Origin: Vesta saturnalis | Lineage: Eukaryota > Arthropoda > Insecta > Coleoptera > Lampyridae | Assembly (NCBI GenBank): GCA_036346205.1 | Contig: JARFJB010001965.1 | Span: 1,834,001 to 1,898,000 of the forward strand | Reading direction: 5' to 3' | DNA: 64,000 nt | Shown here: positions 24,601 to 37,201 of the stretch, in pieces | Layout: each line of letters begins with the position of its first letter | Position numbering within the stretch: the first letter of the stretch is position 1 | The notes under the pieces: model-generated | The model's database searches: none | Told to the model about the DNA's origin: nothing | The model's input: the letters and a program-made list of their open reading frames with translations, nothing else | Made by a program: the position numbers and the translations under genes

Positions 24601-26910
24601 TTAATAAGACTTACTTTAGTTCATTGACACTGCTAACGATTGTTCTAGTCTATTACACGGTATTAAAATCTAGTAACTATGTCCAAAGGTTTGTAGCGCT
24701 TAAGTCCACGCGTATCATGTTCTTCGTCTAACAGCCTGTGAGCTAGGTGATTACGATGCACTGTTAGTTAAGCACGATACGATGCACTACCTCTTTTATG
24801 GTAGGCATTTTTAAGTCTCTTCTAAGAATTTTCATTTGTTACGTACCATGGAGCGTTAGTGATTTGGCGTAGTACCTTTGATAGGAACCTTTTAGTACAT
24901 AATACGGCGTTGAAGTTTGCGACTGAACCCCATAACTGTAATCCATAACTTCATATAGGTTTTAATATTACTTTGTACGGAAGCACTTTATTTTCTAATG
25001 TTAGCTGCGATTTTCTCCCTAATAACCATTAAAGCTGTTGGAGTTTGATATTCAATGTGTGGTCTCCAAGTAAGACGTCTATCGAGGTTCATGCCTAAGT
25101 ATTTGGTTTTCGTGTTTTGGGGCAGAGCTTGTTTATTCAAGTATATTGGTGGGCAAGTCATCCGTTTTGTGGTAAAGGTTATGTGTTGATTTCTGCTCAT
25201 TAACTCTGATTCTACAGTACTGTAACCATATTTCAATTTCGTTCATGTTTTCTTGGACCATGGCAGAAGAAATTACTGTGGTATCATCACCGAACGTTGA
25301 TACTTCTGTATCTTGTCGTACTGGCAAGTCTGAGGTAAAGATCAGATACAGGATTGGGCCCAGAATACTCTCTTGCGGGACGCCTGACATGATAACTTTG
25401 AGACTTGTTTGTTCATCTGCGTATCTGAAGTAGAACTGCCTGTCTTGTAGGTATGAGTGTAATAGAGGGTAAACGTTATGTTGTAGTTGCTGTTTGATTT
25501 TATAAAGTAAAGCAGGGCGCCAAACCTTATCGAAGGCTTGAGACACAGAAAAATACTGATGAACAGTATCTTCCTTCTTCGACAGCTGAGTTTATTTGAC
25601 ATACTACTCGATGCACCTCCTCTATAGTTCCATGATTTTCTCCTAGTGTTTGGGGATTAGTTGTTCTTGTTCCAATGTTGGCTTCAGCCTTTTAAGGAAA
25701 AGTTTTTCGAAAACTTTCGAAATAACTGGCAGCAGGCTGACTGGCCTATAGGAGGCAGCATTTTAATGATATTTTCCAGGTTTAACTATTAAGATGATGT
25801 CTTCCATTTTCCAGGAAGCTGGCAATTAATTTAATCGTAGGGCTGCATTGGAGACATCAGTTATGTTTCTTAATATTTTTCCTAGCAGCTCTTTGGGTGC
25901 TTTACCAGTGATCTTATCCCACCCGGGTGCTTTTTTGCTACTGATTTCTTTGTTTATTACTTGTCTAACTGCTTGTATTTTAAATTTGTGTGATGGAAGT
26001 TCCATTTGTAAAGTTGAGTCTAGAAACATGTGAACTGTTTTTTCTTCCTCCTATGCGACTGTTCTGAGGAACGGGCTAAATTTGTAAGATGGTCTCTAAG
26101 TATTTGTGCCTTATCTGAGTTCGTTATTGCCCATTTGCCGTTTTCGAGTTTTATTGGCGGGGACGCATGATCCTTTTTGTGGAACAAACGTTCTGTTACA
26201 GCTTACTGGTCATGTCTGGGGTGGCTGTCCGTCCAGCTATGGTCAATAGGTCAACTGCTGCATCTACTTCTTCCCTACTTTAAGTTAAAACAGTTTTTGC
26301 TAAGTACATCAGCAAACAAAGACCAGTTTGTTTTATTATTACATGATTATTATACAAATATCCAGCAAGTTTGGAATACGTCTTCTATCTTCGGGGCAGT
26401 ACGTGGGTTCATCCCTGGTCCATGATGTTAAATTATTGTGTAGCATCACTAGGCAACGCTGTCTTCCCCTTGGTGTTGGTGTATTTGCTCTGCAGCCCCA
26501 CCATGGGTGATTGGCATTGAATCCCCTCCGCTGATAAATCTGTTTCCAAGAATATTGAAATATTGCTTATATATTTTTTTTAATTTTGTGTTTTGGTGGA
26601 AAATATACAGAGAATAACATAATGGGTCCAATATAATCATATACAGTAACGGTGGCTTGAATAGCCTTTTGCGAAATTTTCGTTTTCATGGTGTTTTATA
26701 GCTGTTTTTATTATGAGGGCAGTGCCTCTGTGAGCTTTACCGTCTCGATGTGGAGTGTGGTAAACTGAATAACCTGGAATACTTAGATAGCGTTTGGTGG
26801 TAAAATGCGTTTCGCAGATAAACATAACGTCTATGTTTTGATATATTAAAAATGTTTCTTGGCTTCGTTTTGCCAAGCCGTTAGCATTCCAGACCCCAAT
26901 TATAAATGAA
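24600..26910 (-). pseudogene. jockey-like LINE ORF2 (endonuclease plus reverse transcriptase)
   Basis: Read downward from 26910. FIIGVWNANGLAKRSQETFL opens an APE endonuclease, with VMFICETHF, and YFNILGNRFISGGDFNAKHP plus WWG (about 26560-26480). The reverse transcriptase follows: KAPGWDKITGKAPKEL (about 25930), a YRPISLLPVISKVFEKLF region (about 25700), VSQAFDKVWRPALLYKIKQQ (about 25540), VIMSGVPQESILGPILYLI (25340-25400), then TFGDDTTVIS, where A of the catalytic FADD is G. TKYLGMNLDRRLTWRPHIE follows, and jockey-type C-terminal sequence runs to about 24620. ORF1 is not clearly visible; a possible eroded remnant lies at 26930-27310. Frameshifts and stops make it inactive. Confidence 0.85.
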
Positions 26911-27324
26911 TTAGCGATTGTTAGTTTTGTTTATAAGAGCAGTGATAATATTTTATATAGTGTGTCCATTCTTTCTGCTACTTTTAGTTTTTGCTTATTT
27001 ACCTATGCATCAACAATTTTTTGGTATACCCTTATGCGCTATTTCATCCAGTGAGTCGACTACATCCTTGGTATTGTTATAATACAAAATGATTTCAGGT
27101 ACTCATATTTTTTTTCGGAAAATAGGAAACCATACCTACTCTAATATTAAGGAATTTCTTAGTAAGGTGAGAGTCAAATCTAGACTGTCACAGGTAACAG
27201 TTCGATTAGTGTTATAATGCGGTTGCACTAATTGTTTAACGACTAGGCTACCGATTCCTCTTGCTTTCCAGTGTCAGGAATACTTAGCGAATAATGTTTC
27301 GAATCCATACTTATCAAGTTTGAA

Positions 27325-27565
27325 ACGGAGTTAGTAGGCTTTTGGTAACATGACCTGCTTACGATTCGGGAGGTAATGGGTTCGATTCCCATGACCGTCT
27401 ACCCTGCACCAGGTTTTTTCAGAGGGTTTTCCTCATATACATATAGCGGCATGATAATTGTGTATTTAGGCGAATGCTGAGGTAGTATTTTTCCCCTTAG
27501 AACCCTAACTTCGCTCCTTTCGATCCCATCCTGACCACCAAACCTGTCCTTAGTCCCACCATGCA
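27325..27565 (+). mobile_element. tRNA-derived SINE, copy 4
   Basis: B box GGTTCGATTCC at about 27379-27389, preceded by GGTAACATGACCTGCTTACG. Body and tail match copies 1 and 3 and end at CCACCATGCA. The A box region is degenerate. Confidence 0.82.
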
Positions 27566-27984
27566 CTTCACTTATGGTCAAACTACAGAGTTTCACTAAG
27601 ATTTATTTTAGAACAGTTCTGGAATCGAAAGAAATGGTATTTGGACGATAACCGTACGTGGAGTCGACCCAACGTAGGCATTTCACAGTCAGATGTGACA
27701 AAAATTATAAAAATATTAATGCATTTTAATCAGATTAAGCTTCAAGGCTTCCGCTCTAGGTTTCTGTTCTTTTTAATCCAACACAATCCAAATATGCAAA
27801 AATAGAACGGAATGGTTTGGCATTGGTATCGATTACGTGAAACTTATGAATCTTTTTAGTGACGTTCTAAAAAATCAGTTTCTCCCTGTGAGGGTTATGC
27901 GGTTGCTTCTACCTGCGTGACGATCCTATTAAATTCAAATTAAAGTTTGTCACAACTTTACACTTACATCATCACTTTTTTATA

Positions 27985-28133
27985 CAGGGTGTCCGCGGGG
28001 GAACTAACCCCTAAGGAGATATAGGCGGTTAAAGACAAATGTAAAAGTAAGTAAAGAGAATACTCTTAACAGCTGCTTAAGTCTTAAAATGATAATAAAA
28101 CAAAACTTTTAATAACAATTTTCATTAACAAAT
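27985..28133 (+). repeat. transposon E left inverted repeat
   Basis: About 149 bp, matching the reverse complement of 29391-29606; shared blocks are CCCCTAAGGAGAT and ACTCTTAACAGCTGCTT. Confidence 0.9.
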
Positions 28134-28192
28134 GAATAAGAACACAACACAGTACAAACATGCACATAAAATGAGGTGACAAACAAAAATGC

Positions 28193-29183
28193 TTACAGTT
28201 GTTCAGAATGAGATCCACCAACGGCACATAATGCCACACGCCTTTGCAGCTCTCTTTTCCATTCGATATTTGCGAAATTGTTACGAATGTTGCTAAAGGC
28301 ATCATAAAAATTCCTTCGATCGGGTTAACATGGCCCCACAGACAAAAGTGTAAAGGTGTGAGATCTGGTAGTCTGGGCGGCCAGTGTACAAGTCCGTTTC
28401 TACCAATCCATCGGTTGGGAAATTTTCTATGAAAAACTCCGTTACAACACGACCGTAGTGTGCAAGAGACCCATCTTACAAATACCACATGCTTTGACGT
28501 ACAATTAAAGGAACATTTTCAAGTAATGCTGGTAAATCTTCTTCCAAGAATTGTTTGTACATTGTCCATTCAAAATGTGGGGTCCAATGAGACTGTCTCA
28601 GATAATCCCGGCCCAAACATTTACCGTGAAGCCATGTTGAAATCCGGTAATAGTAATTTCATGAGGATTTTCATCTGACCAAACGTGCTCATTGTGACTA
28701 TTGTTCACTCCATCCCGAGAAAAAGTTGCCTCATCACAAAAGAGTGTAACAGGAATGTTATCATCATGTGTGATCATCCATTCACAAAACCGAACTCTTG
28801 GAGCCAAATCGCCGGGAAGAAGGTGCTGAACGGGTTGAAGGTGATACGGATGCATTCCATTTTCGCGAAGAATTTTCGAAATCGTGGTCCTGCTTCTACC
28901 AGTGGCTGCTTTTATTCGTCTAATGCTCGTTCGGCTATCGATTTCAACTTCTCTCAGCACCTCTTCTGCAAACGCATGTCGTGGAGACTCTCGATCACTT
29001 CGATGTGTAAGAAAACTTCCTGTTTCTCGAAGGCAGTGAAAAGTCCGGGCTATCGTTTTGTCAGTAGGAGCACGACGATTTGGAAAACGATTTTTGTACT
29101 CTGCTGCTGCAACAATGACCGTTAAACAAGTCGTACAGGAATACCATATCACTGTATTCCTCATTTGAAAATTGATAAGGCAT
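28193..29183 (-). pseudogene. transposon E transposase, disabled
   Basis: The start at 29183 gives MPYQFSNEEYSDMVFLYDL. After an early frameshift the DUF4817-type HTH continues EYKNRFPNRRAPTDKTIART and LRETGSF with no intron at that point, unlike transposon A. A second HTH (RRIKAATGRSRTTISKILRE) is followed by LLPGDLAPRVRFCEWM and the first catalytic block TLFCDEATFSRDGVNNSH. VNVWAGII follows. The second block reads MWYL, a stop, then DGSLAHYGRV, so His before the catalytic Asp became a stop codon. The third block is PDLTPLHFCLWG, with the expected catalytic Asp replaced by His. It ends VGGSHSEQL at 28193. Confidence 0.87.
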
Positions 29184-29390
29184 GATTTAACTGTAATTAA
29201 ATTGATTCTAATTGTTACAAAGCAGATGATAAATTGTATTTACATTCAAATAATGTTTGATACAAATGACATGAAACGTCAAATAAGACACATTTTCTCA
29301 GTTTATTGTGGTAATACTTGCTAGGCAACCAAAATTTCTCTTATGATTTTTACAGTTTTACATTTTTGTGTTATGTTGTGTTCTTGTTAA

Positions 29391-29606
29391 TTTGTTAATG
29401 AAAATTGTTATTAAAAGTTTTGTTTTATGATTTTAAGACAAGCAGCTGTTAAGAGTATTCTGTTTACTTACTTTTACATTTTTCTTCAACCGCCCACATC
29501 TCCTTAGGGGTTAGGGATTGGGAAAAATTGCACATAATCATTTTGGCTTAAAATTGTTCAAAGAATACGTATACGAATTCGTCGTAGTTCCCCCACGGAC
29601 GCCCTG
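29391..29606 (-). repeat. transposon E right inverted repeat, with extra 72 bp
   Basis: Partner of 27985-28133. An additional stretch of about 72 bp (about 29512-29585) containing GAATACGTATACGAATTC separates the terminal 20 bp from the rest of the arm. Confidence 0.87.
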
Positions 29607-29609
29607 TAC

Positions 29610-32600
29610 ATATGTTTGTTCTTTGATTACGACATTTTTCATTGTTATCCTTCGTCCGTTAGAGGGTGTTCGGATTTGTCATCTTCAAGGCAGTTTAATA
29701 ATATTCAATTTATTAAAGATGTAACTGTTCTACTAATTTTTGCGTTTTCATATTTCATAAAAGTATTGTTAAAACTATTATTATTTACTGAGCAGGATAA
29801 TTGTAATTGTTACCAAAACGTTTACATTTATGTAAAAGGTAAATAAAAAATACACAATTTAATACCCAAAAGATATGTATTTTAATTATGTGTGATAATC
29901 GTGACAGTTTACATTATCATATCCGTCTATAGGTAATGTTCAGATTCTTAAATCTTGTTATTCACTTAACTGAGTTCTAAAATCTATAGTCACCACCTAA
30001 ACTTCAAGATTTGGCCATTCTTCAGCTGTGAGAATGTGGACTGTGAGTTTGTAATTATTATTTGTAGTCATAATTTTTCTAAACCTTTTCCGTGGTGTGA
30101 ACTACCTTGTTATGAATAAACGTTGGGGGTCGTACAAAATCAATCGAGACAAAAAGTTTGTTAGTCTAGCTTTGGCTTACACACACGCGCGCTCACGCAC
30201 ATACACACACTTTTCTGTTAAATTTTTTGAAAATGGTACATTCTTAAACGCCAAATGAAGGAACAAGAAAGGAAGATAATGTTGTAAAAATGCTTGGAGT
30301 AAAATGTGTATCAAAGAAAGATAAGCAACATATATGTATGGCTATTACCTCTCAAATGACAGAATATAGCAAACAATATTTACTAAATTAGAGCCACTAG
30401 ATATGATAGGGTTAAGAAATCTCAGACTCGAAAAGAATCTTGGGAAAACGGTGGTATATGCTTTGTATGTCCATTACGCTTCAATAGTATTAATAATAAT
30501 CAACTACAGCGAAATTTATACATAATCTGACACCCACTACAGACGATAAACCAGCTTTATTGCGGGTTTCAGGATCAAATAAGTACAGATCCCAGTAGAA
30601 GAGGATAGTCAAACGGACTAGGCATGATATTCACAGCTTGTTTTATGAGAACGGAAAGCATGGAGAATGGGTGGAAAGGTGATTTTAGGGGGAAAGCGCG
30701 CGCAAATGTACAGACTCATATTGCGGCGGAGGAATGTATATACGGCACAATATATGTGAACGTCAGGTATTAAATTGCAAGGGTTCATGGATGATTACGG
30801 TTTTCTTAAGGAAGAAACCGCCTTGAGTAATTGTCTACATTTCAAACAAGGTACTAGAAGCGATGCGAATCGAATTAGACCCAGCCCATGTGGTAAAGGA
30901 GAATCGACTGCAATACTAGACCCAATACATTAAAACTGCACACGTATTCATTATTTTATCATCGGTTTATTGTTACTGGATATAAAATACACATAAATAC
31001 AAACTTTAAGGAATCGAGAATGTGGCAGCTTTAGTTGACTGGAGCGGTCGTTAATAAATTTCCCTTTCATAACTTAAACAATACACATTAATGTTCTTGA
31101 ATGAATTGTAAAATATACATAATGTATGGATATAAATGAAATGCATCCATATGCGGCTAAATATACATATCACACATAATTATGTATATCTCAGACGGTA
31201 GGATTATCCATAAATTAAAACAACTACAAAATATTTAATTATTTCTTTTATATACACTTGATTACGATGCACTCAAATATTAAGCGAAAATGAGAAAAAG
31301 AATATAGAGTACAAGAGAAATGTACAAGGTAAATATTTTACATATATCTTATGAAGTTTGGTAATTACGGAGTGTAACATGCAATTTCTGTCCCTGCCTT
31401 TAATATAGTAAAGGGGCTGTTTCAGCCCTTACTAACAGATAAAGCACCCAACGAAGGGGGATTCACTCCGAATTCGAAATTAATTTAGCAGAAGACCCAA
31501 CATTTAAATGTGAACGCCTCTAGAAAATCTTAATACTAGTAACGTAATTTTGTTCCGCGAACAGCACAATTTTCTTAAAAAGAACTTTCAGCTTTCGTAA
31601 CAATAATGAACTTTGTGTTGCTTCAGCTTGAAAATACAATTGTGTTATTAAAAGTTTAATCATGGTTAACAAGAATTCTTTTTTTTTAATGCATCAAAGA
31701 TAAGAATAAGACAAAGTACACAAAATCCACTATGTAACTATAAAAGGTAATCAGATAATTCTACAAAAAAAAAAGGCTATTAAGCTTTATACTTGTTTCC
31801 GCTAAATCAATATTAACAATTCCAAAATTGAAAGTGAATTCCAGGTAGATTCCAGATAATCATCTAAAAGGTTTTGTTTGTTTTACAAATACACCTGCTT
31901 ACTTTACTAAAATTTTCACCCCTAATATTAGTTTCTGATGTTGATTATTATATAAAATAAATTCGAAATGTCCATTATCTTTACATAAATTTATAAAAAG
32001 ATAATAAGTAAATAAATGAATAATATCAAATATACTATAATTATACAAATTAATTCCTTGTTTGTCTAATACCTTAACCTCTTAGAATGTTCTTTAACTA
32101 TAATCTATAAGGTAAATTAACTCTAAATGGAGTTTCCTTTAATTAAAGTAGAACTTTTACGTAAAATGAAAAATTAATGGTTTAATATCCATCGTGGGAA
32201 ATTAGTTGTGTGAAACTACCGCATTTTAAATACATTTTAAGTGTGATTTCGTCATTACATATATGTACTTTTTTATATGATAATTAATTGGGGTAACTAA
32301 TATATTACAAATGGTCAAAGAACACGTTAGATGATATTAAGGGGAATTTTATATACTAGTATATCACTAAACGCCAAGCAAACAGTTGTATTAAACTTAT
32401 TTTGTTCCTATGCTACAATATTACAAGATATTCTCACATCACTTATTCTTACATTGCACGTTAGTTACATCATTGTGAAAGAGATGCCTCGGAGGGTGCT
32501 GGGGGGACGTAAAAGTGTTCTATTTAAAACTGCCATTTCAAATATCATGCAAGGATAGTTTCGAACTTCACCGTGGGATGGTGCGGATTTCAATTCGCAT

Positions 32601-34250
32601 ATAATCAAAACTTTCTTATCGGCATCGAAATTTTGCTGACAAAACCTGGAAAAATTACACTAATAATTCTAATAATTAACATTACGGTCGGAAAAATAAA
32701 GGAAAATATGAAATTAATATCCCGTTTAAGTAAATTTGTTTTAACTTGGCTCTATTAAACAGACAGGACCGATTTTAAATATATCGTGCGAACATGCAGA
32801 ATATTATTTTATGTGATGCGATTAGAATAATTAATTAAAGTGGTATATACAATAATTTCTGTGAGTTTTGATAGTAATGTTACTAACAACGGGTCTACAC
32901 CCAGTAGATAACGAATTAGTATACGTGCTGTTCGTGGTTCAAAGGGAGATCAAAATGTACCGTGAAGAAAATGTTTCCATTTGCTGGGGTGGAACTAGTC
33001 CACTAGAAGAATAGTGGTTCATCAAAGTACCCTTCAATGCGAAAGCTGCCACAGATTTTTTGTTTTTCGAATTTTAGGTAGACACGTATTATAATGTGTT
33101 TTATCGTGTCGGACTATAAACTTTGGAAGCATAAATTTAATTGCAACTTTTCAGTTTGTTTCGCAATATTTGGAGCTACAAATTGAAGTAGAATTTAGTT
33201 TCCTCAATTCTGTGAACGGCATAGACATTTTTCGCTTCGGTTGCCTCTATTAGATTGAAGTTTTTTTAAATTACGATCCATTTCCACACGTTGACTTGGT
33301 AATTTTAGTGAAATCCCTTTTACTATTTTAGATGAGAGTTTATTATTTCGGTAAATAATGGTTTATTCATATTTAGTACCTATCATTAAGTATAGCTAGT
33401 GGAATTCAAATTGCGTCATAGGAACAGGGTTATATTGTATTAAGATTGCTTCAGAAAACATAAGTTGACAGATTTAAAAGCTTTCGACAACGGTGTCGCT
33501 GGGATTTTGGTAAATGTTTATTCTAAAAGACAAAGAGGTTGGTCGTTATTTCTTACACCTTAGTTTAGTGTTGATTATCCAAAGATTTTGGTTGACGAAA
33601 ATAACTCATGTTACCGTGGGATTTGTTTTAATGTGGAATGTTTCTATGACGTGATTTCTCTCGATTCGTTTTCCGAAATGCATACGCTTACAACTTTGAA
33701 GTAATAATTTTTTATGATTGGTGATGGTGATGTGATATTCAATGTGGCTGAAACTGAAAGATGCGTACGGGAGTCTAGTCATAGCTGCGTTAAGCGTTTG
33801 AAGTAGTGAATTGCGGATCATTACCGGGATATTGAAGTTTTGTTTGGAAAAGTTTTCTATTAACCCTTAAGGGGGCATATTTGAAGAATATTCGGCCGCC
33901 CCGGTAACATCATAGTGTGTAGTATAGTTTGTCGGAAATAGCGTTGCTTACGGATCCTTAGAACAGGGATTAGTGTTAGAAAAATAGTGCTATCCTTGTC
34001 TTTGGTTAAAATCGCAGTTTTGCGGAGACAAAGATCGCAAATTCATGAACAATAGTATATTCATGTTCACGGCTAGCTCAATATACCGAAAATCGCGTTA
34101 ATAAGTTTTGTGTAAATATGACTTTGGCTTCAATACATTTGTATATATAAATAGTTAAAAGATTAATGAATGTTGCATGTGCAGTTATATGAAACCAAAT
34201 AATACAGTGGTGAATGGTCTCGTTTTGGTTTAAACAACTCCCATAATTCA
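29610..34250. other. no gene seen
   Basis: AT-rich intergenic or intronic sequence. No transposon or gene was recognised. There is a short perfect hairpin AAGGGGCTG-TTT-CAGCCCTT near 31406-31426. Short open frames at 32331-32758 and 33606-33821 show no motif. Confidence 0.5.
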
Positions 34251-34277
34251 ACTGAGTAATTAACTATTGAAAAGCAG

Positions 34278-34390
34278 TCGACTTTGGGTTACGATTTTGA
34301 GGAGCTTCTGCTGCAGGGTAATCCACGGGGAGTTTACACCGCAGCACAAAAGGACGGAGAGAACCAGGTGGTCAACTTAGATTGTGCAGA
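34278..34390 (+). CDS. candidate host exon, unknown product
   Basis: This open segment lacks an ATG but has coding-like composition in an otherwise empty region. It reads STLGYDFEELLLQGNPRGVY then TAAQKDGENQVVNLDCA. An acceptor-like CAG precedes it (a second possible CAG acceptor is at 34316). It ends at a donor-like GTAAGG at 34391; unspliced, the frame would stop at once (GAG TAA). Dense charged codons over 37 residues with no simple repeat argue against chance. I cannot assign a function. It could be an internal exon, a C-terminal exon ending at the TAA, or chance. Confidence 0.35.
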
Positions 34391-34507
34391 GTAAGGTACG
34401 TTTACATATATATGTACATTTAGTTTGATTGACAAATTTTAGTAAAGTGTGTTTTTCGTATGTAGTGCTTAAGACGTTTAAAGTAGCTGTATAAAGTGTA
34501 TCCAGCC

Positions 34508-34508
<1 letters not shown>

Positions 34509-34573
<65 letters not shown>
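34509..34573. repeat. (TA)n tract 3
   Basis: About 65 bases of TA dinucleotide. Unlike tracts 1, 2, 4 and 5, no transposon terminus is evident on either side. Confidence 0.97.
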
Positions 34574-35433
34574 CGTATTGTGCTTTATCTATATTTTATT
34601 TTGGTTATGCCATACCAAATTATGTATTACAAAAGTTGTTAAATTTTAAATGTTCGACGTCAGTAACATTTAGAATGTGTAAAATTAAGAAACAATAGTT
34701 TATTTTGGGAATCTGAACTTGCAAGCGACAAACCCGTTCAATGTGTTATGTAAATGAAATTGAATGTTTTCCGTAACTTCTGTATCCACACACTGACTGT
34801 GTATAATAGTCATGTGTAATTTTATAGTAATATATGAATCGTGTTCATGAATCTGGGTATTATTATTTTCGCTTGAATGTATAATATTTTTGTGACTCCG
34901 GCCCTTTTACTGCTGAGTTATTAATATTTACGTATGATCGAAATTTGAAGATTAAATATTGTATTTACGTCCAAGTTACCGAATAGGTTATTTATTTGAT
35001 GAGAATTTTGAATTGAAGTGACGACGATTTATTACTTTTCAATATTTTAGAACAAACTTTAACGCAACAACTTGAGAAAGATTTGTTATTTAAGCAATTA
35101 GTTATATTAATTTGTTGATATAATCTCATTTAATGAGGCACTTTAAATTATAATGAAACGTAAATTAAAGTACGTCATTATTTTTCAAGTGCGCGCAACC
35201 AGTATTTTGAAGTTTTATAGGAATTAACGTACCCGCGGTGATTCACGGATCCCTCTAGATTTGCGATATAAAGGTAAGCGAACTTTTATGTTGTTTGGAC
35301 TAGCTATGAATCTTACGCATTTAGATACTACGACCCCGGACTGACATTTATAAACACCCTGGCGCCCTATCGATTTATGATAAACCCCTATTGTGTCTCA
35401 CGTATGATAAGCTATCTTAAACACAAACATTAG

Positions 35434-35589
35434 TAACACACCCACCCCTTTATCACCACTCAGCTATCGACAACCCTCCTTTTATCTGTTATTCCCGTCC
35501 TAGTGCCATTTTCGACCGTAGCAACCCTCTAGAATCTGAGGACAAATCCATCCAGATCGGACGTTTAAACATAGCTCCTTCAGAATCAG
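35434..35589 (+). CDS. candidate host exon, unknown product
   Basis: A 156-nt open segment between an acceptor-like CATTAG and a donor-like TCAG/GTAAAAAT. It reads THPPLYHHSAIDNPPFICYS then RPSAIFDRSNPLESEDKSIQ and IGRLNIAPSES. The open frame continues past the donor to a TAG at about 35737. Composition changes sharply here (C-rich, balanced codons) against AT-rich flanks. Its entry phase does not match the exit phase of the exon-like segment at 34278-34390, so the two would need another exon between them or belong to different transcripts. Function unknown. Confidence 0.35.
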
Positions 35590-36394
35590 GTAAAAATGGA
35601 TGGTTGGGATTTGATTTTTTAAGTTATCAGATGGACGCAAAAAAGGAATCACATACAATCAAAGTATTAATCATTCAAATAAAGGAAGAAACAAAAACAG
35701 ATTCTAAATCGTATATCTACATAAATAAAATAAAATAGACTAAGCACGAATTCATCTGCGCCTTTAAGTGTCCACGAAATATACAAAATATTATGTTACT
35801 ACAGATAGCATTTTCGAATTGAGTAAGTTTTCTGAGAGCAAGAAATATATAGATCAAGACACGAATTTGTAACATAAGTTTTGTGCTGTAGAAAATACGT
35901 GGTCACTACTTAAAAGTTTTTTATATTGTTTTTGATTGCCCAATTGAAAATTTTATTCTTCATCGTGACCTATACAAAAAAAAACCAAAATACTTCTACT
36001 TGTTATATGTTATATTTCGACTATTTTTTGACTCATATTGTGAATTCTAACTCTATTGGTTTAAAAGTCAAGAATTATCAGGCTAATATTGTGTAAAGAA
36101 CAACCTTTAGTATCTACACAGGAAGTGAAGCCATTACAGTCAGTCCATGGTATAGGTAAAAGCATTCGTTGAACATTGAAGGAGTCAGATATTTGAGAGC
36201 CAACACTTTGTACACAGCTCAGTTTTTTTGTTTGAAAAGTTCAGCTATCCACAACAAGCTTAAGTTGAATATACCCTTACAGATCTGCTATCATACAAGT
36301 TGTGTTCAAAGAGCGCCCTCGTTTGGATAAACTCCAGTAATTGTTCAAGCTTTACGTACTGATTTCACATGATAGGCATACAGAAGGACATCCT

Positions 36395-36664
36395 TTATTC
36401 CTGGGGTGTAACCTGGAGGATTATATTATCTTCCCCGGATGAGTAAAAGTAAACTTGATTATGGATGATCTTTAAAATTGCATAAAAGGGTATAGCGGCA
36501 GAAATTTTTACTGCGTTTGAATGATTTTCTCTAGCATAAATCAGAAATTTTAGTAGTTGTAAGCAACAAAGGGCCTTAAGTTTCATGAGCTTGGTGGGGA
36601 ATTGATACCATCTCTTCCCGAAGTAACCCGACCTGGAATCATGAAAGGATTCTAAGTACTTCAA
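36395..36664 (-). CDS. unassigned ORF, no ATG
   Basis: An 89-codon open frame opened by TTG rather than ATG. A splice-acceptor-like ATTCCAG lies just before SGYFGKRWYQFPTKLMKLK, and the frame ends QVTPQE. The middle (LLKFLIYAREN...KISAAIPFYAILK) is hydrophobic and loosely recalls the C-terminal part of insect chemoreceptors, but the resemblance is too weak to name it. It may be a chance frame. Confidence 0.2.
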   Translation of the reverse strand: MKYLESFHDSRSGYFGKRWYQFPTKLMKLKALCCLQLLKFLIYARENHSNAVKISAAIPFYAILKIIHNQVYFYSSGEDNIILQVTPQE

Positions 36665-37201
36665 ATTTTAATTACCCTTGTATTATCCTTGTTAATCAAA
36701 GATTTTACACGAGATACCCATAGACCGTTTGTACCCCTTACTCGTTTGGTTCGTACGGTATGCCACGTTTAGACGTTAATTTCACGCAAACCAAACTTAG
36801 TATTACGCATTTAGATTCGCTAAATACGATTCACGACTATTTAGCAGCCAGTTATACAGACACCAGTTACATTTAGATTAATACCGCATGTTCATTCTCA
36901 AACGCGAAAATAGGGATTTAACATGGTATTGAACAGTTTTGCTGATTACTGCGCGCCACCTTATTTTACAGAAAAATTAATGTTATCAATAGAAGAGATC
37001 ATTATTGCACATCCAGCGACATTAACAAGATTAAAAAAAGAATTTTCAGTTTACAATACTAATTTAATATTTAATAGTCAAATCTGTAAAATCATTTTGT
37101 ACCTAGTAGGCTTAAGACAACAAATTGATGTTTGACGATTTGCTTTTTTATCAGTAAAAATTTGACGTTTCGGCTTATGTCAAGGTTTATTTATAAAAAA
37201 A

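Larger units (their letters stand above)
27985..29606 (-). mobile_element. transposon E, complete Tc1/mariner-like element with TA duplication
   Basis: TA (27983-27984) precedes CAGGGTGTCCGCGGGGGAAC. The right end reads CCCACGGACGCCCTG, followed by TA (29607-29608). The inverted repeats are 27985-28133 and 29391-29606 and match closely apart from a segment of about 72 bp present only in the right arm. The 1622-bp element carries one minus-strand transposase gene. It is the only element of this group here with both outer ends and the TA duplication readable. Confidence 0.88.

Noticed and set aside
35218..35275. possible exon ending in GTAAGC
   Set aside because: A donor-like site and raised GC are present, but every frame has a stop; at most a noncoding exon, not supportable as coding.
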